A stretch of DNA of 23,642 bases, from contig JBDTYT010000019.1 in the NCBI GenBank assembly GCA_040005555.1, forward strand, positions 1-23,642, read 5' to 3'. Positions within the stretch are counted from its first letter, which is position 1; every line of letters begins with the position of its first letter. The stretch comes from JBDTYT01 sp040005555. Lineage in GTDB: Bacteria > Actinomycetota > UBA4738 > HRBIN12. Under the pieces are notes generated by a model. The model was not told the origin of the DNA. It saw only the letters and a program-made list of their open reading frames with translations, and made no database searches. Below are positions 1-10,580 of the stretch, one piece after another. The position numbers and the translations under genes were made by a program.

Positions 1-108
1 GACGAACTGTGTGCCCGATCCGAACTCGACCGTCGCCTGCGTCGGCGTGGAGCACGCCGCAGCGAGGAGGCCGCGCGCGAGCGCGAGCAGGGACAGCCTC
101 TTGGACAT
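1..108 (-). CDS. Putative lipoprotein, 5' part only (runs off the left edge)
   Basis: Read on the minus strand, the first residues are MSKRLSLLALARGLLAAAC followed by a Ser/Thr/Gln-rich stretch. This looks like a lipoprotein signal peptide: Lys-Arg n-region, Leu/Ala core and a relaxed lipobox AAAC, so the mature protein would be lipid-anchored outside the membrane. An Arg inside the hydrophobic core is unusual. An in-frame ATG lies four codons upstream (118-120), but it overlaps a TAGGAT box that could be the -10 element, so I prefer the inner ATG. Only about 36 codons are present and the function cannot be told. It follows uvrA on the same strand after a short gap. Confidence 0.5.
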   Translation of the reverse strand, partial: MSKRLSLLALARGLLAAACSTPTQATVEFGSGTQFV

Positions 109-118
109 CGGCGGCGGC

Positions 119-124
119 ATCCTA
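119..124 (-). promoter_or_regulatory. Possible -10 box of the left-edge lipoprotein gene
   Basis: The minus strand reads TAGGAT ten bases before the inner ATG (106-108) and overlaps the outer ATG. It fits the actinobacterial TAnnnT pattern seen at other genes in this window. No convincing -35 box is visible. Confidence 0.3.
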
Positions 125-152
125 GCAAGGACCGGGGGGCGGGGTTCGAACC

Positions 153-3020
<2,868 letters not shown>

Positions 3021-3026
3021 GACGGC

Positions 3027-3047
3027 ATTCTACGGGCGCCTCCGACA
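3027..3047 (-). promoter_or_regulatory. Leaderless, RecA-NDp/PafBC-like promoter of uvrA
   Basis: On the minus strand a TAGAAT -10 box (3027-3032) lies six bases before the GTG start. A TGTCGGAG segment begins 11 bases upstream of the box (TGTC at 3044-3047). The DNA-damage promoter known from mycobacteria has the form TTGTCRVTG-N8-TAnnnT, which puts 12 bases between TGTC and the -10 box. The match here is partial and one base short. Confidence 0.45.
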
Positions 3048-3072
3048 TCCGCCGTCCGCGGTGCGGTCGGGG

Positions 3073-3102
3073 TCGACGCCGCGCTCGCTCCGACGTTACC
3101 CT
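3073..3102 (+). promoter_or_regulatory. Promoter of the 107-aa gene, probably leaderless
   Basis: A TCGACG -35-like box (3073-3078) is followed by an 18-base spacer and TACCCT (3097-3102). The ATG start comes six bases later, so transcription would begin at or next to the start codon. No Shine-Dalgarno is present. Confidence 0.45.
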
Positions 3103-3108
3103 GCGGCC

Positions 3109-3432
3109 ATGAGCACGCGTGAAGAGCTCGACAGGCTCCCCTCAGCCGAGCTGCACGACCGAGCGACCCGCCTGGCCTGGCGGCGTCTCGACGTCACGTT
3201 CCTGTGGGACCTGCTGAAGACCATCCCCGAAGCGCGGGCCGCGGCCGGGGACGAGGAGCGGAGCGAGAGCGACATCATGCGCCCGCTCGCGCTCTTGAAC
3301 GACCTGGTGGACGCCGACCGAGGCGACCTCGCGGACGCGCTCCGGCCCCTCTACATCGACTACCTGGTGACCCACGCGGAGCGGGAACAGGAGCTGCTGG
3401 AGGCCGAGGAGGAGCAACCCGACGGCCGCTGA
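3109..3432 (+). CDS. Hypothetical protein, 107 aa
   Basis: I do not recognise a family. The product is small, soluble and strongly charged, rich in Asp, Glu, Arg and Leu. It looks helical throughout, with a hydrophobic core segment around WDLLKTIPEARAA and an acidic C-terminal tail. There is no signal peptide, membrane segment or Cys/His metal site. The start ATG at 3109 is supported by a -10-like TACCCT box six bases upstream. Codon use has the high third-position GC of the neighbours, which supports real coding. It diverges from uvrA across 88 bases, and its 3' end overlaps the open frame of the next gene, suggesting co-expression. Confidence 0.7.
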   Translation: MSTREELDRLPSAELHDRATRLAWRRLDVTFLWDLLKTIPEARAAAGDEERSESDIMRPLALLNDLVDADRGDLADALRPLYIDYLVTHAEREQELLEAEEEQPDGR

Positions 3433-3466
3433 GCGCAGTCTCGAGTCCTACCGGGACGAGTTCCCG

Positions 3467-4573
3467 GTGCTCGCGCGCAAGACGTACCTCATCAGCGCGT
3501 CGCTCGGGCCCGTGTCTGGCCGGTCGAGGGCCTACCTCGACGAGTACCTCGATGTCTGGGCCGACGAGGGAGCGCCGGACATCGTCTGGATGGAGCACAT
3601 CTTCCCGCGAATGGCATCCGTGAAGCGATCGTTCGCTGGACTCGCCGGGTGCGATCCGGACGAGGTCGCGATCACCACGAACATCTCGATCGCGATCTCG
3701 ACGGTGGCTTCGTGTCTGGACTTCTCGCGGCGGCCGAAGGTCATCGTGTCCGAGCTCGACTTCCCGACCGACGGCCACGTGTGGCTCGCGCAGCGGCTTC
3801 GAGGTGTCGAGATCGCGTGGCTCCGGTCCCCCGACGGACTCACGATCCCGATCGAGGAGTACGAGCGCGAGATCGACGACCGGACCGCGCTCGTGATGGT
3901 GAACCGTGTGCTGTACCGCTCGAGCGCGATCGTCGACGCGAAGGAGATCTGCCGCCTGGCGCGCGAGCGAGGCGCGTACTCGTTCGTGGACGACTACCAC
4001 GGGATCGGGATCCTCCCGCTCGACGTTCACGATCTCGGCTGCGACTTCTACACCTCGGGGACGTTGAAGTGGTTGTGCGGCGGACCGGGACTGGCGTTCC
4101 TGTACGCGCGTCGAGCCCTGCTTCCAACGCTCGAACCGCAGGTGACGGGCTGGTTCGCGACCGAGGAGCCGTTCTCGTTCGACACGGAGCATCTCGCCTA
4201 CCACCCGAGCGCTCGGCGCCTCGAGCACGGGACACCGCCCGCGCCCGCCGTGTTCCTCGCTCAGGGCGGGCTCGACATCATCAATGAGGTCACGCCCGCG
4301 CGGATCCGCGCGCGCCAGGGCGAGCTCACCGACCACGTCATCGCGCGCGCAGACGACGCCGGGCTCGCGGTGCGGACGCCTCGCGACCGAGAAGCCCGGG
4401 GCGGCGTCGTGAACGTCGGCGTGGGCCTCGAGGCGCCGAAGATCTGCCACGCGCTGCTCGAACGCGACGTGAGCACCGACTTCCGGGGCGACGGGCTGCG
4501 GATCAGCCCGCATTTCTTCAACACCGAGGCCGACATCGATCGCTGCTTCGAGGAACTTCGGGCGCTCGTGTAG
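3467..4573 (+). CDS. Aminotransferase class V-fold PLP enzyme (kynureninase/cysteine desulfurase-like)
   Basis: A fold-type I PLP enzyme. The Schiff-base lysine is K201 in the TSGTLKWLCGGPG motif, and the cofactor-ring Asp is D175 in FVDDYHG. TTN near residue 71 fits the phosphate-binding turn, and the segment after the lysine is typical of class V enzymes. The substrate cannot be told; a lyase or desulfurase-like reaction on an amino acid is plausible. With the GTG at 3467 the protein has 368 residues. However, the frame stays open upstream to 3371, and the codons just before the GTG encode SLESYRDEFPVL-like sequence that matches how family members begin. No ATG, GTG, TTG or CTG lies in that extension (see findings). 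It ends 21 bases from the convergent kinase gene. Confidence 0.88.
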   Translation: MLARKTYLISASLGPVSGRSRAYLDEYLDVWADEGAPDIVWMEHIFPRMASVKRSFAGLAGCDPDEVAITTNISIAISTVASCLDFSRRPKVIVSELDFPTDGHVWLAQRLRGVEIAWLRSPDGLTIPIEEYEREIDDRTALVMVNRVLYRSSAIVDAKEICRLARERGAYSFVDDYHGIGILPLDVHDLGCDFYTSGTLKWLCGGPGLAFLYARRALLPTLEPQVTGWFATEEPFSFDTEHLAYHPSARRLEHGTPPAPAVFLAQGGLDIINEVTPARIRARQGELTDHVIARADDAGLAVRTPRDREARGGVVNVGVGLEAPKICHALLERDVSTDFRGDGLRISPHFFNTEADIDRCFEELRALV

Positions 4574-4594
4574 CTCCCGCGCGGTGGGTCGGGC

Positions 4595-6595
4595 TCAGTG
4601 CCCGGACACGAGGACCACGAGCGTTCCGTCCTTCGGATCGGCGGTGACGCTCGCCAGCGGAGCCCCCACGTCGATCGAGGTCGCCTCGTGGGTCACGGGA
4701 TCGACCCGCCACAGGGCACCGCCTCCGTCCGAGATCCAGATCGCGCCGAAGGCAGCAACGAGGTCGGTCGGGTCCTCACCGATCCGGATCGGCTGCCCCA
4801 CGCCCGCCGATGCCTCGACCGGCGTGACCGTCCCGGTCCCTTGATCGAGCACCCAGACCCGGTCGCTTTCGACCGCCAGGCCGTCCACGCTCCCGGTGAG
4901 CTGGATCGGCTCGGACACCTTCCCGGTGGAGGGATCGATCCTGCGGACCGTGGCGCCCAGGGTGTCGCCAACCCAGACGGCGTCATCGGACACGGCCACG
5001 GAGTCCGCGCTACCGCCCAGCTCGAAGCGATCGTCGATGTGGAATGTCCGAGGGTCGATCCGCAGGAGCGTGCCACCCCCGAACGTCTCCCAGATCGCCC
5101 GTCCTCCGATCGCCACCCCGGTCGGTAAGCCGGTGTCGGAGAACGCGATCGTTCGGCGGCGACCCGTGGCGGGATCGATCCGAGAGATCGCACCGCCGGA
5201 TACCGTTCCCTGGACCGAGGAGTCCGTGACCACCGAGTCCGTGATCACCAGGTCGCCGAGGCCGACCGCGACGTCCGGCACGACGCCGAAGACGATCGCG
5301 CGAGGCGGGATCGGGCTTCCGATCTCCCCGGAGTCAGGATCGATCGGCGTGAGGCCACGAGCATCCAGGACCCAGATCCCGCCCTCACCGACGGCCACCT
5401 GCGGTATCAATGCTCCGCCCGCGACGTCCGGCGTCGGACCCTGGAACGCCTTCACGACCTCCTCGCTGGCCGGGTCGATCTTCAGCACGGAGCCGATCGG
5501 CGGGGCCGCTCCCGCGGCCGGCGAGCGAGAGCCGGAATCCGCTCCGGAGGGGCTCTCCGGAGACCGGGCGAGAGCGAACCAGATGGTCCCGATGACCAAT
5601 GCCCCGACCGCGAGGGCTCCCACGATGGCGCCACGGCGGCGGCCCCGGGCCATCGTTCCCTGCGTGCCGACCGGGCTCGTGTGTTCGCGCCCCAAGGCCG
5701 CGCGAACCCCGGCGTACAGCTCCCCCGCGGACTGGTACCGGAGGTCCGGCGACTTGGCCATCGCCCGGGCGATCACAGCGTCGATCTCGTCGGGAAGGCC
5801 GGGGCGTTGTTCCGTCAAGGGGGGTGCATCGTCCAGCAGGTGCGCGTACATGACCGCGGCGTCGTTGTCGCGGCGGAACGGCGCGTGTCCGGCGAGGCAC
5901 TCGTAGAGCAAGCACCCGAGCGAGTAGACGTCGGTGCGTGCGTCGAGCGGCTTCCCTTCGAACTGCTCGGGTGCCGCATAATCGAGCGTCCCCACGAACT
6001 GGCCGGTGCCGGTGATCCCTGAGTCCGAGGCGGCCCGTTTCGTGAGACCGAAGTCGGAGAGGTAGACGTGCTCCTCCGCCTCGGAGCCGACCGCCTTGGC
6101 GATCAGCACGTTGCCGGGCTTCACGTCGCGGTGGACCAGCCCTCGGGCGTGCGCCGCGTCGAGCGCGCCGGCAACCTGTCGCAGGAACGAGACCGTCCGG
6201 CTCGGATCGAGCGCGCCCTCCGCCTGCAGCAACGCCCGGAGGTCGGTGCCTTCGACGTACCGCATCGCGATGAACAAGACGCCCGATCCCTGCCCGGCTT
6301 CATAGATCGGGATGACGTTGGGATGATCGATCCCCGCGGCCACCTGCGATTCGCGGACGAACCGGTCGCGGAACCGGGGGTCCTCGGCGAGCTGCGGCGC
6401 GAGCAGTTTGAGCGCGACCTTCCTCTGCAGTCCGAGATGCTCGGCGAGGTAGACAACGCTCATGCCGCCTCTGCCGAGCACGGAGACGATCCGATAACCG
6501 GCGAACTCCACGCCCGGCTTCAGGTCCCCGCTCTCCCGTGGCGTCTGCACGCGTTCAACGTACGCATCCCCTGAAGCGAGGGGAAGGGCCGTCAC
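4595..6595 (-). CDS. Transmembrane Ser/Thr protein kinase (PknB type) with extracytoplasmic repeat domain
   Basis: Residues about 34-300 form a Hanks-type kinase. The Gly-rich loop is GRGGMS (41-46), the ATP-binding Lys is K63, the catalytic loop is HRDVKPGN (155-162) and the DFG motif is at 181-183. VGTLDYAAPE marks the activation-segment end. A basic stretch and a single membrane helix (about 322-343) follow. The outer part (about 350-666) begins with a Ser/Pro/Ala linker and then repeats of the form xRIDPxTGxx...xxWVxD, as in NHL/YVTN-type beta-propellers. In known receptor kinases the outer domain senses a ligand and the inner domain phosphorylates Ser/Thr. No PASTA repeats are present, so a cell-wall muropeptide ligand is not implied. 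The start is GTG with no clear Shine-Dalgarno, 22 bases after the amidohydrolase stop, probably in the same transcript. Confidence 0.93.
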   Translation of the reverse strand: MTALPLASGDAYVERVQTPRESGDLKPGVEFAGYRIVSVLGRGGMSVVYLAEHLGLQRKVALKLLAPQLAEDPRFRDRFVRESQVAAGIDHPNVIPIYEAGQGSGVLFIAMRYVEGTDLRALLQAEGALDPSRTVSFLRQVAGALDAAHARGLVHRDVKPGNVLIAKAVGSEAEEHVYLSDFGLTKRAASDSGITGTGQFVGTLDYAAPEQFEGKPLDARTDVYSLGCLLYECLAGHAPFRRDNDAAVMYAHLLDDAPPLTEQRPGLPDEIDAVIARAMAKSPDLRYQSAGELYAGVRAALGREHTSPVGTQGTMARGRRRGAIVGALAVGALVIGTIWFALARSPESPSGADSGSRSPAAGAAPPIGSVLKIDPASEEVVKAFQGPTPDVAGGALIPQVAVGEGGIWVLDARGLTPIDPDSGEIGSPIPPRAIVFGVVPDVAVGLGDLVITDSVVTDSSVQGTVSGGAISRIDPATGRRRTIAFSDTGLPTGVAIGGRAIWETFGGGTLLRIDPRTFHIDDRFELGGSADSVAVSDDAVWVGDTLGATVRRIDPSTGKVSEPIQLTGSVDGLAVESDRVWVLDQGTGTVTPVEASAGVGQPIRIGEDPTDLVAAFGAIWISDGGGALWRVDPVTHEATSIDVGAPLASVTADPKDGTLVVLVSGH

Positions 6596-6617
6596 GAGGG
6601 ATGGGCCCGGATCCTGG

Positions 6618-7640
6618 TCACGCGGGATGGACGACCCGGCCCGCGCGGATCACGAGGATGAGATCCGCGAGCGCCTCGAGGTCTTCGAGGGGGTCGCGCG
6701 TGAAGCCCACGAGATCTGCCGGGACACCTTCGGTGAGCCGGCCCGCGATCATCGCGCCGAGGACATCCTCCGGCGACATGCGGACGGCCTCGTGCAGCAA
6801 CAGCGCCTCGCGTACGTGGATCCCGGGAGGGATGGGCCCGTTGCCGAGATCCGTGCCGTAGACGACCACGCCGCCTGCGGCACGGAACCGCACCAGGTTG
6901 TCGCACGCCGTGCGCAGCTCCGGCGTCACCTCGCCGTATGACAAGATGTCGAGCGTCGAGACGATGCGCATCGTTTTCACCGCCGACCCCAGGAACGCAT
7001 CGGAGAGCCGTTCGGTCCACGGCGTGTGCGCGAACTCGTCGACGCCCGCACCGAGGGCCCGCTCGGACTGGCCCGCCCCTTGCACGTGCGCCGTGACCGG
7101 GAGTTCGCGCCGGTGCGCCGTCTCGACGATCGCGGCGAGCTCGCCGTCCGATGGCGTCGGACCCGCCTGGGAGTTGAGCGAGACCTTGATCGCGGCGGCG
7201 CCCCGATCGGCGAGCCGGCGCACCGCGTCGGCCGCGTGCTCGGGGCTGCGGACCTCCAGGCCGGTGCCGGGCGGAGCCCAGCCGTCCGTCGTCGGGTAGC
7301 CGCCGGGTGCGGTGATCATCGGGCCCGCAGCGCGCACGACCGGACCCGTGAAGGAAGGGAGCTCGGATGCGTCGGCGAGCGGAAAGATCTCGTCGGCCGG
7401 CCAGCCGAGATCTCGGACCGCCGTTACCCCGCCGAGCAACACGGCGCCGGCATCGGCGAGCCGGATGTGGACATGCCGGTCGACCACCGCCGGCATGAGG
7501 AACCCGTCGAGCTCGATGCGCTGGTCGGCGGGGGGCGCCGCGGCCACCGGGCCCGCGTAGGTGATCAGCCCCTGGTCCGCGACGACGGCCGCGTTGCGCA
7601 CGGTCTCGCCGGGGCCGAACCAGGCGAGCGGCGCCTTCAC
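6618..7640 (-). CDS. Amidohydrolase-superfamily protein (imidazolonepropionase-like)
   Basis: A 340-residue metal-dependent hydrolase of the amidohydrolase superfamily. The metal-binding residues can be followed: H56 and H58 in DRHVHI, K152 in AAIKVS (often a carboxylated bridging Lys), H185 in VTAHVQG, H205 in DEFAHTP and D264 in YGTDLG. The N-terminal and C-terminal ends pair as the usual small beta domain (the DGFLMPAVVD segment and the final GRVVHPA). The substrate is unknown; cyclic amides and dipeptides are typical for this branch. No signal peptide, so cytoplasmic. The GTG start lies 11 bases after the uvrB stop with no Shine-Dalgarno, which points to reinitiation from uvrB translation. 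It may be slightly longer or shorter at the N-terminus. Confidence 0.88.
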   Translation of the reverse strand: MKAPLAWFGPGETVRNAAVVADQGLITYAGPVAAAPPADQRIELDGFLMPAVVDRHVHIRLADAGAVLLGGVTAVRDLGWPADEIFPLADASELPSFTGPVVRAAGPMITAPGGYPTTDGWAPPGTGLEVRSPEHAADAVRRLADRGAAAIKVSLNSQAGPTPSDGELAAIVETAHRRELPVTAHVQGAGQSERALGAGVDEFAHTPWTERLSDAFLGSAVKTMRIVSTLDILSYGEVTPELRTACDNLVRFRAAGGVVVYGTDLGNGPIPPGIHVREALLLHEAVRMSPEDVLGAMIAGRLTEGVPADLVGFTRDPLEDLEALADLILVIRAGRVVHPA

Positions 7641-7651
7641 GAGCAGCGAGC

Positions 7652-9667
7652 TCAGGAGCCGACCCCGGCCGCGCGGAGCGCCTTCAGCTCTTTTCGCAGA
7701 TCGACCACCTCGTCGCGCAACCGGGCCGCGTACTCGAACCGGAGGTCCTTCGCGGCCTCGTGCATCTCCTCCTCGAGGGTGCGGATCAAGCGTTCGAGCT
7801 CCTCGGTGGGCATCTCGGGGATCTCGCGCTTGCGACGCTTGCGGTCGGGCGCCGTGGCCTTCGACATGTCGACCGACATGGACAGCAAGATGTCGGAGAC
7901 CTTCTTGCGGATCGATTGAGGGTCGATATCGTTCTCGCGGTTGTACGCGAGCTGGATCTTGCGGCGCCGCTGCGTCTCGCTGATCGCCGATCGCATCGAG
8001 TCGGTGATCTGGTCCCCGTACATGAGGACCTTGCCCTCGACGTGTCGCGCCGCGCGGCCGATCGTCTGGATGAGCGAGGTCTCCGAGCGCAGGAACCCCT
8101 CCTTGTCGGCATCCAAGATGGCGACGAGCGACACCTCGGGCAGATCGAGGCCCTCGCGCAGGAGGTTGATCCCCACCAGGACATCGAACTCGCCCAGCCG
8201 CAGGTCCCGCAGGATCTCGATGCGCTGGATCGTGTCGATCTCCGAATGCAGGTACCGGACGCGGATCCCCATCTCGAGCAGGTAGTCGGTGAGGTCCTCC
8301 GACATCTTCTTCGTGAGCGTGGTGACCAGCACCCGCTGCCCGGCCTCAGCCCGCTTGCGGATCTCCTCCATGAGGTCGTCGACCTGGCCCTTCGTCGGCC
8401 GCACCTCGACCGCTGGGTCGATGAGACCGGTGGGTCGGACGATCTGCTCGGCCACGCGCGCGCTGGTGCGCAGCTCGTAGGTGCCGGGGGTCGCCGACAT
8501 GTAGACGGTCTGCTTCACCTTCTTCACGAACTCCTCGAACCGGAGCGGCCGGTTGTCGAGCGCGCTCGGCAGGCGGAACCCGAAGTCGACGAGGGTTTCC
8601 TTCCGGGTCTTGTCGCCCTCGTACATGCCGTGGATCTGCGGCACGGTCACGTGGGACTCATCGATCACGCAGAGCCAGTCATCGGGAAAGTAGTCGAGGA
8701 GGGTGTACGGGGCCTCGCCGGAGCGGCGGCCGTCGATGTGGCGCGAGTAGTTCTCGATGCCGGAACAGAAACCCACCTCGCGCAGCATCTCGAGGTCGTA
8801 CGTGGTGCGCATGCGTAGGCGCTCGGCCTCGAGCAGCTTGCCCTGCGAGTCGAGCAGCGCGAGCCGCTCCCGGAGCTCCTCCTCGATGGAGACGATGGCG
8901 TGCTTCATCCGCTGCTCGGAGGCGACGTAATGCGTGGCCGGGTACACGGTGATCTCGGACAGCTCGCCGAGGACCTCCCCCGTGACGGGGTCGAACCGGG
9001 TGATGCGCTCGATGTCCTCGCCCCACCACTCGATGCGGATCGCGGTCTCCTCGTAGGCGGGGAAGACCTCCATGACGTCGCCCTGCACCCGGAACGTGCC
9101 CCGCGTGAAGCTGACCTGGTTCCGCGTGTATTGGATGTCGACGAGACGCTTCATCGCGAAATCGCGATCGGTCGCGACACCCCGGTGGACGCGCAAGATC
9201 TGGCCCAGGTACTCCTCGGGCGAGCCTAGGCCGTAGATGCAGGAGACGCTCGCCACGATGAGCACGTCCGAGCGCGACAGCAGCGCCGCCGTGGCCGAGT
9301 GTCGCAAGCGCTCGATCTCGTCGTTCACCGACGAGTCCTTCTCGATGTAGGTATCCGATGAGGGCACGTACGCCTCGGGCTGGTAGTAGTCGTAGTAGCT
9401 GACGAAGTACTCGACGGCGTTCTCAGGGAAGAACTCCCGGAACTCGTTCGCGAGCTGGGCGGCCAGCGACTTGTTCGGCGCCATCACCAGGGTCGGCTTC
9501 TGCACCCGCTCGACGACCTGCGCGATCGTGTAGGTCTTCCCGGTCCCGGTCGCGCCGAGCAGCGTCAGACGCCCCTCGCCCGCCAGGATGCCCTCGGCGA
9601 GCTCGTCGATGGCTTTCGGCTGGTCCCCCGAGGGCTGGAACTCGGCGTTGATCTTGAAGGGTGGCAC
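7652..9667 (-). CDS. uvrB: Excinuclease ABC subunit B (UvrB)
   Basis: The helicase-like subunit that UvrA loads on damaged DNA and that then recruits UvrC. The 671 residues match the family. The Walker A motif GATGTGKT lies at about 38-45. The beta-hairpin that inserts between the strands is seen as YYDYYQPEAYVP with the following IEKDSSVNDEIERLR. The DEAD-type box is VIDESH, and helicase motif VI is QTIGRAARH. The C-terminal UVR domain, which contacts UvrC, is present (about 628-665, EEEMHEAAKDLRFEYAA). The start is GTG at 9665-9667. There is no Shine-Dalgarno, but TAGAAT lies exactly six bases upstream, the same layout as at uvrA. The amidohydrolase and kinase genes follow closely. Confidence 0.98.
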   Translation of the reverse strand: MPPFKINAEFQPSGDQPKAIDELAEGILAGEGRLTLLGATGTGKTYTIAQVVERVQKPTLVMAPNKSLAAQLANEFREFFPENAVEYFVSYYDYYQPEAYVPSSDTYIEKDSSVNDEIERLRHSATAALLSRSDVLIVASVSCIYGLGSPEEYLGQILRVHRGVATDRDFAMKRLVDIQYTRNQVSFTRGTFRVQGDVMEVFPAYEETAIRIEWWGEDIERITRFDPVTGEVLGELSEITVYPATHYVASEQRMKHAIVSIEEELRERLALLDSQGKLLEAERLRMRTTYDLEMLREVGFCSGIENYSRHIDGRRSGEAPYTLLDYFPDDWLCVIDESHVTVPQIHGMYEGDKTRKETLVDFGFRLPSALDNRPLRFEEFVKKVKQTVYMSATPGTYELRTSARVAEQIVRPTGLIDPAVEVRPTKGQVDDLMEEIRKRAEAGQRVLVTTLTKKMSEDLTDYLLEMGIRVRYLHSEIDTIQRIEILRDLRLGEFDVLVGINLLREGLDLPEVSLVAILDADKEGFLRSETSLIQTIGRAARHVEGKVLMYGDQITDSMRSAISETQRRRKIQLAYNRENDIDPQSIRKKVSDILLSMSVDMSKATAPDRKRRKREIPEMPTEELERLIRTLEEEMHEAAKDLRFEYAARLRDEVVDLRKELKALRAAGVGS

Positions 9668-9673
9668 GGACCG

Positions 9674-9695
9674 ATTCTAGGCGGCCCCGCGGACA
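9674..9695 (-). promoter_or_regulatory. Leaderless, RecA-NDp/PafBC-like promoter of uvrB
   Basis: The minus strand reads TAGAAT (9674-9679), then six bases, then the GTG start. TGTC (9692-9695) lies 12 bases upstream of the -10 box, the exact distance in the TTGTCRVTG-N8-TAnnnT damage-inducible promoter. The RVTG part matches poorly (CGCG). Confidence 0.5.
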
Positions 9696-9821
9696 TCTCG
9701 GAGGCCGGGCTGGCGTCGGAGGATGCGTCCGCCTGGGCCACGGCGCCTCGATCCCGGGCGACCGGCTGGAACCCTTGCAGGGCAGCTCTACTGAGGCTTC
9801 GGCCGCCGGAGCGTCCGGAGA

Positions 9822-10580
9822 TCACATCCGGCCGGCTTTGATGATGCTCTGGAGGAACTGTTGCGTGCGCGCCTCCTTCGGAGCGGTGAAGATCTGGTCG
9901 GGCGTCCCCTCCTCGAGGATCAGACCGGCGTCGAGGAAGCACACACGGTTCGCGATGTCACGCGCGAAGCCCATCTCGTGCGTCGCGATAACCATCGTCA
10001 TGCCGCCCTCGGCGAGCTCCCGTATCACGTCGAGCACGCCGGCCACGAGCTCGGGATCGAGGGCGCTGGTGACTTCATCGAGCAGCATGATGTCGGGTTT
10101 CATGGCCAGGGCGCGCACGATCGCGACGCGCTGCTGCTGCCCGCCCGACAGCCGGTCGGGGAACTCGTCCTTCTTGTCCACGAGTCCGAATCGCGCCAGC
10201 ATCTCCGTGGCGAGCATCTCAGCATCGCGCTTCGACAGGCCCAGCGCCTCGGTGGGCGCGAGCGTGACGTTGCGCAGCACGCTCATGTGCGGGAACAGGT
10301 TGAAGGCCTGGAACACGATGCCGATGTGACGCCGGATGCGGTTCACGTCGACTCCGCGGGCGGTGATCTCCTCGCCATGCACCATGACACGCCCCCCGTT
10401 CACCGGCTCGAGGAGGTTGATGCACCGCAGCAGCGTCGACTTCCCTGACCCGGATGCCCCGATCAAGCACACAACCTCGTGCTCAGCGACCGCGAGGTCG
10501 ATCCCCTTCAGGACCTCGAGCTTGCCGAACGACTTGTGTAATCCCTCGATCCGCAACGGGTCTTGCCCGTCATCGCTCAT
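9822..10580 (-). CDS. Polar amino-acid ABC transporter ATP-binding protein (GlnQ/HisP type)
   Basis: A 252-residue cytoplasmic ATPase that powers uptake with the permease encoded just upstream. Walker A is GASGSGKST (about 41-49), the Q-loop region is GIVFQAFNLFPH, the signature is LSGGQQQR, Walker B is IMLLDEVTSALDP and the switch His is in ATHEMGFA. The FNLFPH and THEMGFAR segments are typical of the glutamine/glutamate/histidine importer family. The ATG overlaps the permease stop by four bases (ATGA), and a GGGG-rich Shine-Dalgarno-like stretch lies before it. The 154 bases to uvrB hold only weak hairpins. Confidence 0.95.
   Translation of the reverse strand: MSDDGQDPLRIEGLHKSFGKLEVLKGIDLAVAEHEVVCLIGASGSGKSTLLRCINLLEPVNGGRVMVHGEEITARGVDVNRIRRHIGIVFQAFNLFPHMSVLRNVTLAPTEALGLSKRDAEMLATEMLARFGLVDKKDEFPDRLSGGQQQRVAIVRALAMKPDIMLLDEVTSALDPELVAGVLDVIRELAEGGMTMVIATHEMGFARDIANRVCFLDAGLILEEGTPDQIFTAPKEARTQQFLQSIIKAGRM

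Noticed and set aside
138..152. Another T-loop-like GGTTCGAACC just after uvrA
   Set aside because: The flanking bases do not form a T-stem, and the gap between uvrA and the next gene is far too short for a tRNA.
9806..9818. Hairpin CCGGA-GCG-TCCGG after the importer ATPase gene as a terminator
   Set aside because: Only five base pairs in very GC-rich DNA and no T-run; common by chance.
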